A stretch of DNA of 42,621 bases from Alphaproteobacteria bacterium (GCA_009781045.1 WQYW01000020.1:1-42621), one strand, 5' to 3'. Positions 1 through 8,928 are shown, numbered from the stretch's first letter. Numbers and translations: made by a program. Notes: a model not told the origin generated them from the sequence alone.

Positions 1-132
1 ACGTCAGCAAGGAACTCTCTGGCAGGATTGATAACGTCAGCAAGGAACTCTCTGGCAGGATTGATAACGTCAGCAAGGAACTCTCTGGCAGGATTGATAA
101 CGTCAGCAAGGAACTCTCTGGCAAGATTGAGA
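1..132 (+). repeat. 33-bp tandem repeat, about four copies
   Basis: Units begin at 1, 34, 67 and 100. The first three are identical and the fourth diverges over its last third. The period equals 11 codons, so copy-number change lengthens or shortens the coiled-coil rod of the overlapping gene without shifting frame. The array probably continues left of the window. Confidence 0.9.
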
Positions 133-365
133 TATCCAGCAAGGAGCTGGCTGCGGAAATCCGTGAGCAGGGAAAGGAACTCAGCGTCGCCAATAAGATC
201 ATCTTCATGACCAAAGGAGGTGCCATTGTGCTTGCAGTAGCGATCCCCATAATCGTTGGCCTGTTCTGGGGGGTGCTCGGCCAGCGCATTACTGACGTGC
301 TGGGGATCGGGGCGCACAAAGCGCCCATTGAGCAGTCAACCGGCGAAAAGACCGCCCCCCACTGA
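3..365 (+). CDS. Membrane-anchored hendecad-repeat coiled-coil protein, 5' partial
   Basis: The frame is open from the window edge to TGA at 363-365 (120 residues seen) and has no start inside the window, so the N-terminus lies outside. The visible part begins with three near-identical copies of the 11-residue unit VSKELSGRIDN, then diverged units (VSKELSGKIEI, SSKELAAEIRE, QGKELSVANKI). An 11-residue period with this hydrophobic spacing is typical of a right-handed coiled coil. A single hydrophobic segment follows (around GGAIVLAVAIPIIVGLFWGV, about 70-90), then a short hydrophilic tail ending KTAPH. This suggests a tail-anchored inner-membrane protein with a rod-like soluble region. The next gene (572-1027) has the same architecture. 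I do not recognise a named family and assign no function; the frame itself is well supported by the in-phase 33-bp repeats. Confidence 0.72.
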   Translation, partial: VSKELSGRIDNVSKELSGRIDNVSKELSGRIDNVSKELSGKIEISSKELAAEIREQGKELSVANKIIFMTKGGAIVLAVAIPIIVGLFWGVLGQRITDVLGIGAHKAPIEQSTGEKTAPH

Positions 366-571
366 TTTGATTGATGCATTTCCCGGCGAAATGGCAATCG
401 GAAATTTCCTCAAAGGCCCAGTGGAGGCTTGACTGCCTGACCCGTTGTTTTTCTCGAACAGGAAGGGGTGGCCTGACGCAATAGCCGCAGTCGAAGCCCA
501 CCTGCAGAGAAGACGAGACAAACGACATTTGCCGGAACTTCTCACCAGACGAGACAGATGCGATTGCTGAA

Positions 572-1027
572 TTGGACCTCCTGAGAATGGATACGAGGAT
601 TGCAATCATGGAAATCAGTAAACTGGACGAACACACGACAATACTCACCAGGAGTGTAAATGACCTCTCCGACAGAATTGTTGCAACTATCGATATGGTC
701 ACAAGCAAAGTTGATTGGAGCACCGAAAGGCTGGCTGACAAAGCCGATCGGAGTGCAAAAAGGGCCGACTGGAATACCGACAGGCTTGCCGATAAGGCGG
801 ATTGGAATACCAACAGGCTCGCCGACAAGGCGGATTGGAATGCCGACAGGCTCGCGAGCAAAGTTGATCATCTTGGAAAATGAGTCGAATCCATCCAGGA
901 ACAGATCTATTTTATAAAATCTGCCATCACGTCTGCGAAGGTCACGTTGAATGCTCTCGTAGTAGCAATCCCTGTGAGCTTTCTCTTGCTGGTGTGGATG
1001 CTCAACATGCGCGTGCCAGCACCATGA
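572..1027 (+). pseudogene. Second hendecad-repeat membrane protein, interrupted by in-frame TGA
   Basis: From TTG 572 (or ATG 587; the frame is open back to 485) the product runs to TGA at 881-883. It contains 11-residue units such as DWNTDRLADKA, DWNTNRLADKA and DWNADRLASKV, with one 7-residue unit (DRSAKRA), i.e. a mixed hendecad/heptad coiled coil. Directly after the TGA the same frame stays open for 47 codons to TGA 1025-1027 and encodes a membrane helix (around LNALVVAIPVSFLLLVWML) and a short tail. This mirrors the coiled coil-TM-tail plan of the gene at 3-365. The simplest reading is a paralogue whose membrane anchor was cut off by a nonsense mutation. Alternatives are a soluble 100-residue product or stop readthrough. 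No convincing ribosome-binding site marks the start. Confidence 0.6.
767..865 (+). repeat. 33-bp degenerate tandem repeat inside the second coiled-coil gene
   Basis: Three units at 767-799, 800-832 and 833-865 share most bases and are in phase with the reading frame, each encoding an 11-residue D-W-N-x-x-R-L-A-x-K unit. The DNA sequence differs from the array at 1-132, so only the period and the protein plan are shared. Confidence 0.8.
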
Positions 1028-2062
1028 CAGGTCTGGGATCGGATAGCACGAACCGGCAGGCGGGCGCTGGAGACCGGGTGCGTTGCTCGCCCAACCTGGT
1101 AACGGGGCGTCCTGAGTGCTCCCTCGTCGGCTCTGCTGTGCGGGAGGGGCGTGCTTTGGCGCTTCAACCTTCAACGCCGCCAGATTTGCAAGGCGACTGG
1201 CAGTCCACCAATAGACCAGGTCTGCCAGCCCGCCGGGGGCGGCCAGAAGTCACCGGAAGAATGATCAGGAGCCCGAAGGCGTCGGGTGGTCCCGGGAAAT
1301 GAGTTCCGCACCGGTGTACCGCGGACTCCTTGGAGGAAACCTGGCCCAAGGGGTACGCCGGCTATTGGCGCCGGTTCCTTTCCGTAACGGACAAGGAGAT
1401 GAGGAGAAAGCCGCCCGGGAAAATCGCGCCGTCAGGCGCCGCATGGGCGGGTGGACCGCGGAGCATGAATATCCGCTGCACAGCAGCGATGGTGAGGGTG
1501 GGCGCAGCAGTGAAGATGATGCCTGGTGCTGCGAAGGCCAAGGGTACCAGGCCCCGGTTTTTCGGCCCGGAGAGGCCAATGGGGGAGGCGGCTCGCGGCA
1601 TGTGCGGCAGCCATCCCGGTTATGGCATTCATGGTATTGAGGATGCGGTCGGGCAGCGCCATCGGACATTTCTCCCGCCAGTGAACGCGAAAGCGGCAAG
1701 ACAAGATCGAGGATGACCGGACAGGGTTTCCGGCACGCGTACCCCGGGTTGACCGACCACTGGCGGGTAAGGTTATCGAAGATCCCTATCGGCCTGCTAG
1801 CCGCGGCGGATCTGGGAACAGGGAATGGCAGTCAATATGGCGGGACCGTGGGGCGGGTCACTTGAGTCACTGGACAGGGGCTCGATAATCGCGCTACCCA
1901 GCGGGCAGAATATGCGGGTCCTGGCGCTTTTTTGGAGAAGCCTGTGTCTGACCTTGCGGCGGGCAATCGCCGAGGGCGAGGCGGGAGAAAACCGGCCCGG
2001 CAGGAATGGCGCAGGCCCGGGAGACGGGCTTTGAAGGCTGATACGTTAACGGATGGAAGTTG
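1028..2062. other. About 1 kb without a recognisable gene
   Basis: Several frames are open by chance in this GC-rich DNA but none has a start with a ribosome-binding site or a recognisable family. In related genomes fabZ and lpxD would usually lie upstream of lpxA; neither is seen. A stretch at about 1291-1385 resembles 6776-6876, see the repeat entry. One minus-strand frame (1362-1601) encodes a hydrophobic peptide of unknown status. Confidence 0.6.
1291..1385. repeat. Dispersed intergenic repeat, copy A
   Basis: Shares an exact 14-mer, GAGTTCCGCACCGG at 1301-1314, with 6786-6799. Both copies are followed by similar downstream blocks (CCTTG-N-A-N-GAAACC, then a GGCCC/GGTCCCC run and AGGG). 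The similarity is patchy but colinear over roughly 60-90 bp. It may be a decayed mobile or REP-like unit; a relic of a shared gene is also possible. Confidence 0.4.
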
Positions 2063-2860
2063 ATGGCCAGGATTGATGGAACCGCTGTGGTGGCGGACGG
2101 TGCGGTGATCGGAGACGGGGTCGAAATCGGCCCCTATTGCGTCATCGGCCCCGATGTTGTGATCGGAGCGGGGTGCCGCCTGTTGGCCCAGGTCTCGGTC
2201 TCGGGCCACACCACGATCGGAGAGGCCTGCATCATTCACCCCTTTGCCGCGCTCGGCGGTCCGCCGCAGGATCTCAGTTTTCGCGGGGAGCCGAACCGGC
2301 TTGCCATCGGGGAGGGCTGTACCATCCGGGAGGGCGTGACCATGAATATCGGCACGCTCAAGGGCGGCGGTCTGACGCAGGTCGGCGCGAACGGCTTCTT
2401 CATGAACAACAGCCATGTCGGACATGACTGCAAGGTCGGCAATAATGTGATTTTCGCCACCTCGGCGACGCTCGGAGGCCACTGCGACATCGGTGATTTC
2501 GTCTATATCGGCGGGTTGTCGGCGCTGCATCAGTTCACCCGGGTCGGACCCCAGGCCATGATCGGCGGCTGCAGCGGGGTGCGCGGCGATATCATCCCGT
2601 TCGGGCTGGTCAGCGGCCAGCATGCGGTGCTCGAGGGCCTCAACATCGTCGGCATGAAACGTCGGCAGTTCACCAAACAGCGGCTGGCCGCGGTGCGCAG
2701 CTTCTACCAGCAACTGTTCCATGGTCCGGGTCTGTTCGCCGATCGGCTTGAGCAGGTGCGCCCGCTGGGGGAGAGCGACCCTGCCATTGCCGAGATCCTT
2801 GCCTTCATTGATGGCAGCAGCCGGCGCCCGCTGTGTTTTCCCGCCGTGAGCGGGAGCTGA
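2063..2860 (+). CDS. lpxA: UDP-N-acetylglucosamine acyltransferase LpxA
   Basis: LpxA transfers a 3-hydroxyacyl chain from acyl carrier protein to the 3-OH of UDP-GlcNAc, the first step of lipid A synthesis in the cytoplasm. The 265-residue product has the left-handed beta-helix hexapeptide pattern from residue 8 on (VVADGAVIGDGVEIGP and repeats). It also has the family motif SHVGHDCKVGNN with the active-site histidine region and a C-terminal helical part (KRRQFTKQRL). Length fits the family (about 262-270). ATG 2063 is preceded by TTG 2060; GGATGGAAG lies just upstream. It starts a tight + operon: lpxI begins 7 nt after the stop. Unusually, no fabZ or lpxD lies directly upstream. Confidence 0.96.
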   Translation: MARIDGTAVVADGAVIGDGVEIGPYCVIGPDVVIGAGCRLLAQVSVSGHTTIGEACIIHPFAALGGPPQDLSFRGEPNRLAIGEGCTIREGVTMNIGTLKGGGLTQVGANGFFMNNSHVGHDCKVGNNVIFATSATLGGHCDIGDFVYIGGLSALHQFTRVGPQAMIGGCSGVRGDIIPFGLVSGQHAVLEGLNIVGMKRRQFTKQRLAAVRSFYQQLFHGPGLFADRLEQVRPLGESDPAIAEILAFIDGSSRRPLCFPAVSGS

Positions 2861-2867
2861 CGCGTCG

Positions 2868-3722
2868 ATGTCCACATCGCCCGAGGCGCCGTTTCCGCTC
2901 GGTATTATCGCCGGTGCTGGCGCCATGCCCTTCGCGGTCGCCGAGTCGGTCAGGAAACAGGGCCGCAGTGCCGTGCTGTTTGCGCTTCGCGGGATCTGCG
3001 ATCCGGTGCGTGTGGCGAGCTATCGCCATCACTGGATCGCGATTGGCCAGGTTGGGCGGGCGACGCGCCTGTTTCGCCAGGAAGGCTGCCGGGATCTGGT
3101 CTTCATCGGCGCCCTGACGCGCCCGTCGCTGGCCCAGATCCGCCTTGACCTCAAGACCCTGCGCCTGTTTGGCACCATCCTGCAGGCTTTTCGCGGCGGC
3201 GACGATCACCTCCTGACCGGGGTGGGGCGGATTCTGGAGCGGGACGGCTTTCGTCTGCTCGGTATCCGCGACGTGGCCCCTGACCTCCTGATGCCGGAGG
3301 GCTGCATCACACAGGTGGTACCAGGCGAGGCGGCTGCGGGCGATATCGAAAAGGGTCGCGCGGTGCTGACTGCGCTCGGCGGCTTCGATATCGGGCAGGC
3401 GGTGGTGGTGATTGATTCCCATATCGTGGCGCTGGAGGATATCGAAGGCACCGACGCTCTTCTGGCCCGGGTGGCGCGGCTGCGACGGCAGGGGCGGCTG
3501 CGGGCGCCCGAGGGGCGCGGGGTTCTGGTCAAGGCGGTCAAGAGCACACAGGATCTGCGCTTCGATCTGCCCACCATCGGCCGGAAAACCGTGGAAGGGG
3601 TGGCGGCGGCGGGGCTTGCCGGCATTGCGGTGGTGGCGGGAACGACCATTGTCTCGGAACCCCAGTCCATGATCGTGGCTGCTGACGCAAAAGGCCTCTA
3701 CATCGTCGGGGTGGCACAATGA
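2868..3722 (+). CDS. lpxI: UDP-2,3-diacylglucosamine pyrophosphatase LpxI (DUF1009)
   Basis: LpxI hydrolyses UDP-2,3-diacylglucosamine to lipid X and UMP; it replaces LpxH in many alphaproteobacteria. The 284-residue protein starts with a GIIAGAGAMPFAVAES segment and has the DUF1009 C-terminal core (VKAVKSTQDLRFDLPTIG, then AGLAGIAVVAG). Placement between lpxA and lpxB is the usual one and strongly supports the call. Its stop overlaps the lpxB start (ATGA, 3719-3722), implying translational coupling. In the family as I remember it the motif GIAVEAG carries a Glu; here it reads GIAVVAG, a possible lineage variant worth aligning. Confidence 0.95.
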   Translation: MSTSPEAPFPLGIIAGAGAMPFAVAESVRKQGRSAVLFALRGICDPVRVASYRHHWIAIGQVGRATRLFRQEGCRDLVFIGALTRPSLAQIRLDLKTLRLFGTILQAFRGGDDHLLTGVGRILERDGFRLLGIRDVAPDLLMPEGCITQVVPGEAAAGDIEKGRAVLTALGGFDIGQAVVVIDSHIVALEDIEGTDALLARVARLRRQGRLRAPEGRGVLVKAVKSTQDLRFDLPTIGRKTVEGVAAAGLAGIAVVAGTTIVSEPQSMIVAADAKGLYIVGVAQ

Positions 3723-4912
3723 GCGGATCCGGAGGCAGGATTTTTCTGATCGCCACTGAGGAGTCGGGCGACCGGCTGGGGGCGGCCCTGATGGCGCGGC
3801 TGAAATCCCGCATCGGGGACAACGTCGAGCTGATCGGGGTGGGTGGGCGCGCCATGGCGGGCGAGGGGCTCAACTCGCTGTTCGATGTCAAAGAACTGGC
3901 GATCGTCGGTCTCAGCGGCGTGCTGCGCCAGTTACCGAAGATCCTGCGCCTGATCCGATTCGCCGCCGACTCCGTGATCGCCGCCGGTCCCGATGTGCTT
4001 GTCATCATCGACAGTCCCGACTTCACCCACCGCGTGGCGCGGCGGGTGCGGGCGCTGAATCCGGGCATTCCGATCGTCAACTACGCGCCGCCATCGGTGT
4101 GGGCGTGGCGCCGGCACCGCGCCAGTGCCATGCGTGCCTATATCGACGAGGTGATGGCGCTGCTGCCGTTTGAGCCCGAACATTATCGCGCACTCCATGG
4201 TCCGCCCTGCGCCTATGTCGGCCATCCTTTGCTGGAGCAGCTCTCTTCCATGCGCCCCGGGGAGGGCGATGAGGCGCGGGCTGCGGCACAGGCGCCGGTG
4301 CTGGTGGTGATGCCGGGCAGCCGCAGTGGAGAGATCGCGCAGCATCTTGAATTATTTGGCGCAGCAATCGGCGGGCTCAGGGCCGCAGGCCATGACTTCA
4401 CTTTGATTCTGCCTACCATGCCCCATCTTGAGGCCCGTCTGCGTGAGGGCGTGGCGTCGTGGCCGGTGGCGCCGGGAATCGTGGTCGATGAGGTGGAAAA
4501 GCGGGCCTGGTTCCGCATCGCGCATGCGGCTCTGGTCAAATCCGGCACCGGCACGCTGGAGCTGGCGCTGGCCGGCATTCCCATGGTGACGGCCTATCGC
4601 CTTGGTGCCGTCGAGGCCTTCTTCCTGCGTCCGTTTCTGCGCCACTTCCTCGCCACTGCCTCGGTGATTCTGCCAAATCTCGTGCTCGGCGAAACCGCGA
4701 TCCCGCAATTCATCCAGGAACAGTGCACGGCGCAAAATCTGACGCAGGGGCTGATCGGGATCTGGGGTGATTCTCCAGCCCGGCAAAGCCAGATGGCGGC
4801 GCTGGCGCGGCTTGACGGCCTGATGGCGACCGATGGGAAGGCGCCGAGCGAAAAGGCCGCCGGGATCGTGGTCGCCAGCATGCGCAAGCGGTTGCAACTG
4901 CCCGCGGGCTGA
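3719..4912 (+). CDS. lpxB: Lipid-A-disaccharide synthase LpxB
   Basis: LpxB condenses lipid X with UDP-2,3-diacylglucosamine to the tetraacyl disaccharide core of lipid A. It is a 397-residue GT-B glycosyltransferase that associates with the inner membrane. Visible motifs: N-terminal EESGDRLGAAL (variant of the usual GE-SGD), YAPPSVWAWRRHRA, GHPLLE, MPGSRSGEI and the donor-site VKSGTGTLELAL. The start overlaps the lpxI stop by 4 nt. Last gene of the lipid A operon; a 200-bp gap separates it from convergent gltA. Confidence 0.97.
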   Translation: MSGSGGRIFLIATEESGDRLGAALMARLKSRIGDNVELIGVGGRAMAGEGLNSLFDVKELAIVGLSGVLRQLPKILRLIRFAADSVIAAGPDVLVIIDSPDFTHRVARRVRALNPGIPIVNYAPPSVWAWRRHRASAMRAYIDEVMALLPFEPEHYRALHGPPCAYVGHPLLEQLSSMRPGEGDEARAAAQAPVLVVMPGSRSGEIAQHLELFGAAIGGLRAAGHDFTLILPTMPHLEARLREGVASWPVAPGIVVDEVEKRAWFRIAHAALVKSGTGTLELALAGIPMVTAYRLGAVEAFFLRPFLRHFLATASVILPNLVLGETAIPQFIQEQCTAQNLTQGLIGIWGDSPARQSQMAALARLDGLMATDGKAPSEKAAGIVVASMRKRLQLPAG

Positions 4913-5052
4913 GAGACCTGTCGGCGCGCGCAAAGCCTCAAGGCCTGGACGACAGGTGCCTGTCGGTTCTGCTGGAATCCGGGCAGGCTTGCGACTTTGC
5001 AGGTCTCCTCAGATAGCGGCTCGCACGGGGGGCACAGGTGGCCGCATGCAAA

Positions 5053-5078
5053 CGGCGCCATCTTTCACCATGGCGCCG
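5053..5078 (-). terminator. Probable terminator of gltA copy 1
   Basis: Perfect 9-bp stem (5053-5061 with 5070-5078) and 8-nt loop, about 38 nt beyond the minus-strand gltA stop. The following T run is short (TTTG after one base), so termination may be partial. It could also serve convergent lpxB. Confidence 0.5.
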
Positions 5079-5115
5079 CTGGCGGGAAGCCCGGGTGGGC
5101 TGTGCGTTTTTCGAA

Positions 5116-6417
5116 TCAGCGCTGACTGATCGGCACATAGTTCCGGCGCTGGGCTCCGGTATAGAGCTGGCGTGGGCGACCGATCTTCTGATGCGGATCC
5201 TCGATCATTTCGCTCCACTGGCTGACCCAGCCCACGGTGCGGGCGACGGCAAAGAGGACGGTGAACATCGACACCGGGAAGCCCATCGCGTTCAGGGTGA
5301 TCCCGGAATAGAAGTCGACGTTGGGATAGAGCTTGCGCTCGATGAAATACGGGTCGCTGAGCGCGATGCGCTCCAGTTCGAGGGCCACCTTGAGCATCGG
5401 ATCATCGCTGCGGCCGACCTCTTTCAGGACTGCGTGACACATTTTCTGCATCACCTTGGCGCGCGGATCGTAGTTCTTGTAGACGCGATGGCCGAAGCCC
5501 ATCAGGCGCACGTCGCTGTCTTTGTCCTTCACTTTGGCGATGAAGTCGGGAATGTTCTCGACCTTGCCGATGCTGTAGAGCATGTTGAGCGCGGCCTCAT
5601 TGGCGCCGCCATGAGCGGGTCCCCACAGGCAGGCGATGCCGGCTGCGATGCAGGCAAAGGGATTGGCACCCGACGAACCGGCGAGGCGCACCGTCGAGGT
5701 CGAGGCATTCTGTTCGTGGTCGGCGTGCAGGATGAAGATCTTGTCGAGGGCGTCGGCGAGCACCGGGTTGACTTTGTATTCCTCGCACGGCACTGCAAAG
5801 CACATGTGCAGGAAGTTCTCGGTGTATTTGAGGGAGTTGCGCGGATACATGAAGGGGTGGCCGACGTTGTATTTATAGGCCATCGCCGCCAGTGTGGGGA
5901 TCTGTGCCAGCATGCGGGTCGCGGACAACAGGCGCTGACGCGGATCGTTGATGTCGGTGGAGTCGTGGTAGAAGGCGGCGAGCGCGCCGACCGCGCCGAC
6001 CATGACCGCCATGGGATGGGCGTCACGGCGGAAGCCGTTGAAAAAGCGCGCCATCTGCTCGTGGACCAGGTTGTTGTGGGTGATGCGCGATTCGAGTGCC
6101 TGCTTCTGGGCCGGGGTCGGCAGCTCGCCATAGAGCAGGAGATAGCAGGTCTCGAGAAAATCGCTGTGCTCAGCCAGCTGTTCGATGGGATAGCCGCGGT
6201 ATTCCAGCACGCCGGCTTCGCCGTCGATATAGGTGATCCTGGACTGGCAGCTGGCAGTCGAGGAGAAGCTGGGATCGTAGGTGAACATGCCCGTTTGTGC
6301 GTAGAGCTTGCTGATGTCGATGACCTCGGGTCCGTCGGTGCCACCGTGGATTGGAAGATCGAAATTCTTCCCCCGGATTGTCAGCGTTGCGGAGTTGGTG
6401 CTTTCTCTGGTGTCCAT
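5116..6417 (-). CDS. gltA: Citrate synthase, tandem copy 1
   Basis: Condenses oxaloacetate and acetyl-CoA to citrate, the entry to the TCA cycle. The 433-residue product has the N-terminal region of the hexameric GltA type ([20 protein letters not shown]) and the catalytic histidine motifs [11 protein letters not shown] and [19 protein letters not shown] 6417 is chosen because GGGGAA lies 6 nt upstream; an in-frame start 33 nt earlier has no such site. It is a tandem duplicate of 7627-8928: by hand count about 48 of 433 residues differ (about 89% identity). Position next to lpxB is the usual alphaproteobacterial one, so this copy probably occupies the ancestral site. Confidence 0.97.
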   Translation of the reverse strand: MDTRESTNSATLTIRGKNFDLPIHGGTDGPEVIDISKLYAQTGMFTYDPSFSSTASCQSRITYIDGEAGVLEYRGYPIEQLAEHSDFLETCYLLLYGELPTPAQKQALESRITHNNLVHEQMARFFNGFRRDAHPMAVMVGAVGALAAFYHDSTDINDPRQRLLSATRMLAQIPTLAAMAYKYNVGHPFMYPRNSLKYTENFLHMCFAVPCEEYKVNPVLADALDKIFILHADHEQNASTSTVRLAGSSGANPFACIAAGIACLWGPAHGGANEAALNMLYSIGKVENIPDFIAKVKDKDSDVRLMGFGHRVYKNYDPRAKVMQKMCHAVLKEVGRSDDPMLKVALELERIALSDPYFIERKLYPNVDFYSGITLNAMGFPVSMFTVLFAVARTVGWVSQWSEMIEDPHQKIGRPRQLYTGAQRRNYVPISQR

Positions 6418-6676
6418 CGCAGTTCCCCGATGACGTGTGAAACGGGCCAAGGCCTTGAGAATCAGGCAGGATCCTCGAAAGCAAGAGCCTCCGATGCCCG
6501 AATGTTTCGAACTCAGGGCGGTTTGGCAAGCGGAACTTACTGCGGTGCGTGATGGGAATCGATTGGGTCCGGATCCGCCACCCGCTCTTTGCGGGTTCGA
6601 TGGCGCTCAAAGGGGGGGGAGGGGAGAGCTGTGGGCCTGGAGGCGGGGAGTTTGGGGGTGTCGGGGTACCCGGGCA

Positions 6677-6715
6677 CCTTGATACCTGACTTTGATGCCT
6701 CACCTTGATATCCGG
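6677..6715. repeat. Three degenerate 13-bp repeats upstream of gltA copy 1
   Basis: Units at 6677-6689, 6690-6702 and 6703-6715 share the core (C/T)TTGAT(A/G). They lie 260-300 bp upstream of gltA copy 1. They may be regulator half-sites or a minor simple repeat; nothing comparable was seen before copy 2. Confidence 0.4.
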
Positions 6716-6775
6716 GCAGATGGTTCCATGGCGGAGATGAAGTATCGTGCGGGAGCCCCGGGATCTCTGGCACGG

Positions 6776-6876
6776 AAGGCGAAAAGAGTTCCGCACCGGC
6801 GTGCCCGGCCCCCCCTTGCATGAAACCCGGTCCCCAGGGCGCTGGCATCCCCTCATGTGCCGGCAGTTTCTTTCCA
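6776..6876. repeat. Dispersed intergenic repeat, copy B
   Basis: Colinear with 1291-1385 (shared 14-mer at 6786-6799 followed by a conserved CCTTG...GAAACC block). Lies in the gltA spacer. Confidence 0.4.
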
Positions 6877-7545
6877 GCAGTATTCTGCCGCATTCTGTCG
6901 CTCGCTGCGCGAGCGAGGTCGCGGCCTGGCGTGGTCCAGGGCAAGGGCGGTGTGCTGGCAACTGGTTCTGGCGTGAGGACGCGCTGGTTGAGCCGCGCGC
7001 GGTCAGCCGTTTTTTCAATGCGCGGCAGGCGAGCCCCCTCGACAGGCGTTGCGGAAACCTGGTGGCGTGTTTGGGACATGGTCTGTGGGCTTCGAAAATC
7101 GCACCACTTCCATCACGCAAGGCAATTCACCCATTTTTGCCCGGCTCCTGCCGGGATCGCGGCGGGGTTTGACCGCTTCGCGGCAACGCCAACACTGCAA
7201 TTCCGATCGGTGCCGCGCGGCTCGGCACGTTCCAGCCGATTGCCGACAGCATGCGAGTGGCGATTGCGGGAATATCTGTGACCCGGAGTGCAAAAGCGGG
7301 AACAGAGGAGAAAACATGCACGCAGGAAGGGGCACGCCATGGGGGCGACAGGTCTCATCGCCGCGGTCCCGGACTGCCGCTTTGCCGAAGGTAACGGATA
7401 TGCCGGACTGAGCTGGGAGGCGCTATTTTCCTCGCGCTCCGTCAGTGCGCTGGTTTTGGCGGATGGCCGTGCCAGCGAGGTGCGTGCCGTCCGGCCAAAG
7501 CCCGCAGACTGCAAAAAAATACCATGGGGAACGGCCGGAAAAGAA

Positions 7546-7580
7546 GACGCCACTCCCTGATGCGATCTGGGGGTGGCGTC
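7546..7580 (-). terminator. Rho-independent terminator of gltA copy 2
   Basis: A 12-bp stem with one G-U pair (7546-7557 with 7569-7580) and 11-nt loop, followed on the minus strand by a T-rich tract (TTCTTTTCC). It lies about 47 nt past the gltA stop. Confidence 0.75.
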
Positions 7581-7626
7581 GTTTCGGTGACAGAAAGACG
7601 GTCAGGATCAGGCCTTGCCGGAAGTC

Positions 7627-8928
7627 TCAGCGGCTGGCGAGCGGCACATAGTCGCGGCGCTGGGATCCGGCATAGAGCTGGCGCGGACGACCGATCTTCT
7701 GATGCGGATCCTCGATCATTTCGCTCCACTGACTGACCCAGCCCACGGTGCGGGCGACCGCAAACAGCAGGGTGAACATCGAGGTCGGGAAGCCCATGGC
7801 TTTGAGGGTGATGCCGGAATAGAAGTCGACGTTGGGATAGAGCTTGCGATCGATGAAATACGGGTCATTGAGCGCAATGCGCTCCAGTTCCATGGCCACC
7901 CGGAGCATTGGATCATCGCTGTGGCCGGTCTCCTTGAGGACCGCATGGCACATTTTCTGCATCATCTTGGCGCGCGGATCGTAGTTCTTGTAGACCCGGT
8001 GGCCGAATCCCATGAGGCGGACGTCGCTGTTCTTGTCCTTCACTTTGGCGATGAAGTCGGGAATGTTCTCCACCTTGCCGATGCTGTAGAGCATGTTGAG
8101 CGCGGCCTCATTGGCGCCGCCATGGGCCGGACCCCACAGGCAGGCGATGCCGGCGGCGATGCAGGCAAAGGGATTGGCACCGGACGAGCCGGCGATGCGC
8201 ACCGTCGAGGTCGAGGCATTCTGTTCGTGGTCGGCGTGCAGGATGAAGATCTTGTCGAGCGCGTCGGCAAGCACCGGGTTGACCCTGTATTCCTCGCATG
8301 GCACCGCAAAGCACATGTGGAGGAAGTTCTCGGTGTATTTGAGCGCGTTGCGCGGATACATGAAGGGCTGGCCGACGGTGTATTTATAGGCCATCGCCGC
8401 AAGGGTGGGGATCTTGGCCAGCATGCGGATCGCGGACACCATGCGCTGGTGCGGATCGTTGATGTCGGTCGAGTCGTGGTAGAAGGCGGCAAGCGCGCCG
8501 ACGGCGGCGACCATGATTGCCATCGGATGGGCGTCGCGGCGGAAACCCTGGAAGAAGCGCGCCATCTGCTCGTGCACCATATTATGGTGGGTGATGCGCG
8601 AGTCGAATTCCAGCTTCTGGGCCTGGCTCGGCAGCTCGCCATAAAGCAGGAGATAGCAGGTCTCGAGAAAATCGCTGTGCTCGGCGAGCTGTTCGATCGG
8701 GTAACCGCGGTATTCCAGCACGCCGGCATCGCCGTCGATATAGGTGATCCTGGATTGGCAGCTGGCGGTGGAAGAGAAGCCGGGATCGTAGGTGAACATG
8801 CCGGTCTGCGCGTAGAGCTTGCTGATGTCGATGACGTCAGGCCCGTCGGTGCCACCGTGGATCGGGAAATCGAAAGTCTTCCCTCCAACCGATAGCGTCG
8901 CTGACCTGGTGCTTTCTTTGGTGTCCAT
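7627..8928 (-). CDS. gltA: Citrate synthase, tandem copy 2
   Basis: Same length (433 residues) and motifs as copy 1: [27 protein letters not shown]. All catalytic regions are intact; most of the roughly 48 substitutions are conservative and spread along the protein (for example [12 protein letters not shown] and the C-terminal LASR end). It therefore looks like a functional paralogue rather than a decaying copy. The start is ATG 8928, aligned with copy 1; another ATG lies directly before it (8931) with GGGGAA upstream. It has its own terminator and a partly conserved upstream region with TTCGAA palindromes, so it is probably transcribed separately. Regulation or kinetic specialisation is possible but not visible from sequence. 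Confidence 0.97.
   Translation of the reverse strand: MDTKESTRSATLSVGGKTFDFPIHGGTDGPDVIDISKLYAQTGMFTYDPGFSSTASCQSRITYIDGDAGVLEYRGYPIEQLAEHSDFLETCYLLLYGELPSQAQKLEFDSRITHHNMVHEQMARFFQGFRRDAHPMAIMVAAVGALAAFYHDSTDINDPHQRMVSAIRMLAKIPTLAAMAYKYTVGQPFMYPRNALKYTENFLHMCFAVPCEEYRVNPVLADALDKIFILHADHEQNASTSTVRIAGSSGANPFACIAAGIACLWGPAHGGANEAALNMLYSIGKVENIPDFIAKVKDKNSDVRLMGFGHRVYKNYDPRAKMMQKMCHAVLKETGHSDDPMLRVAMELERIALNDPYFIDRKLYPNVDFYSGITLKAMGFPTSMFTLLFAVARTVGWVSQWSEMIEDPHQKIGRPRQLYAGSQRRDYVPLASR

Larger units (their letters stand above)
6418..7626. other. 1.2-kb spacer between the two gltA genes
   Basis: No gene recognised. The first about 130 bp correspond to sequence upstream of gltA copy 2 (8929-9090), showing that the duplication included the promoter side. 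Three degenerate 13-bp repeats lie at 6677-6715 and copy B of a dispersed repeat at about 6776-6876. The stop-proximal end carries the terminator of gltA copy 2. Confidence 0.6.

Noticed and set aside
1..132. CRISPR or phage attachment repeats
   Set aside because: The 33-bp units are contiguous, in phase with an open frame, and encode a regular 11-residue peptide repeat.
1832..2926. Minus-strand frame of about 364 codons
   Set aside because: Covers lpxA on the opposite strand; lpxA has the hexapeptide repeats and operon context.
5038..6552. Plus-strand frame opposite gltA copy 1 and a similar one at 7615-8895 opposite copy 2
   Set aside because: Both are complements of citrate synthase genes; their mutual similarity only reflects the gltA duplication.
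6537..7281. Overlapping open frames in the gltA spacer as candidate small genes
   Set aside because: Composition looks random, there are no ribosome-binding sites, and frames on both strands are equally open.
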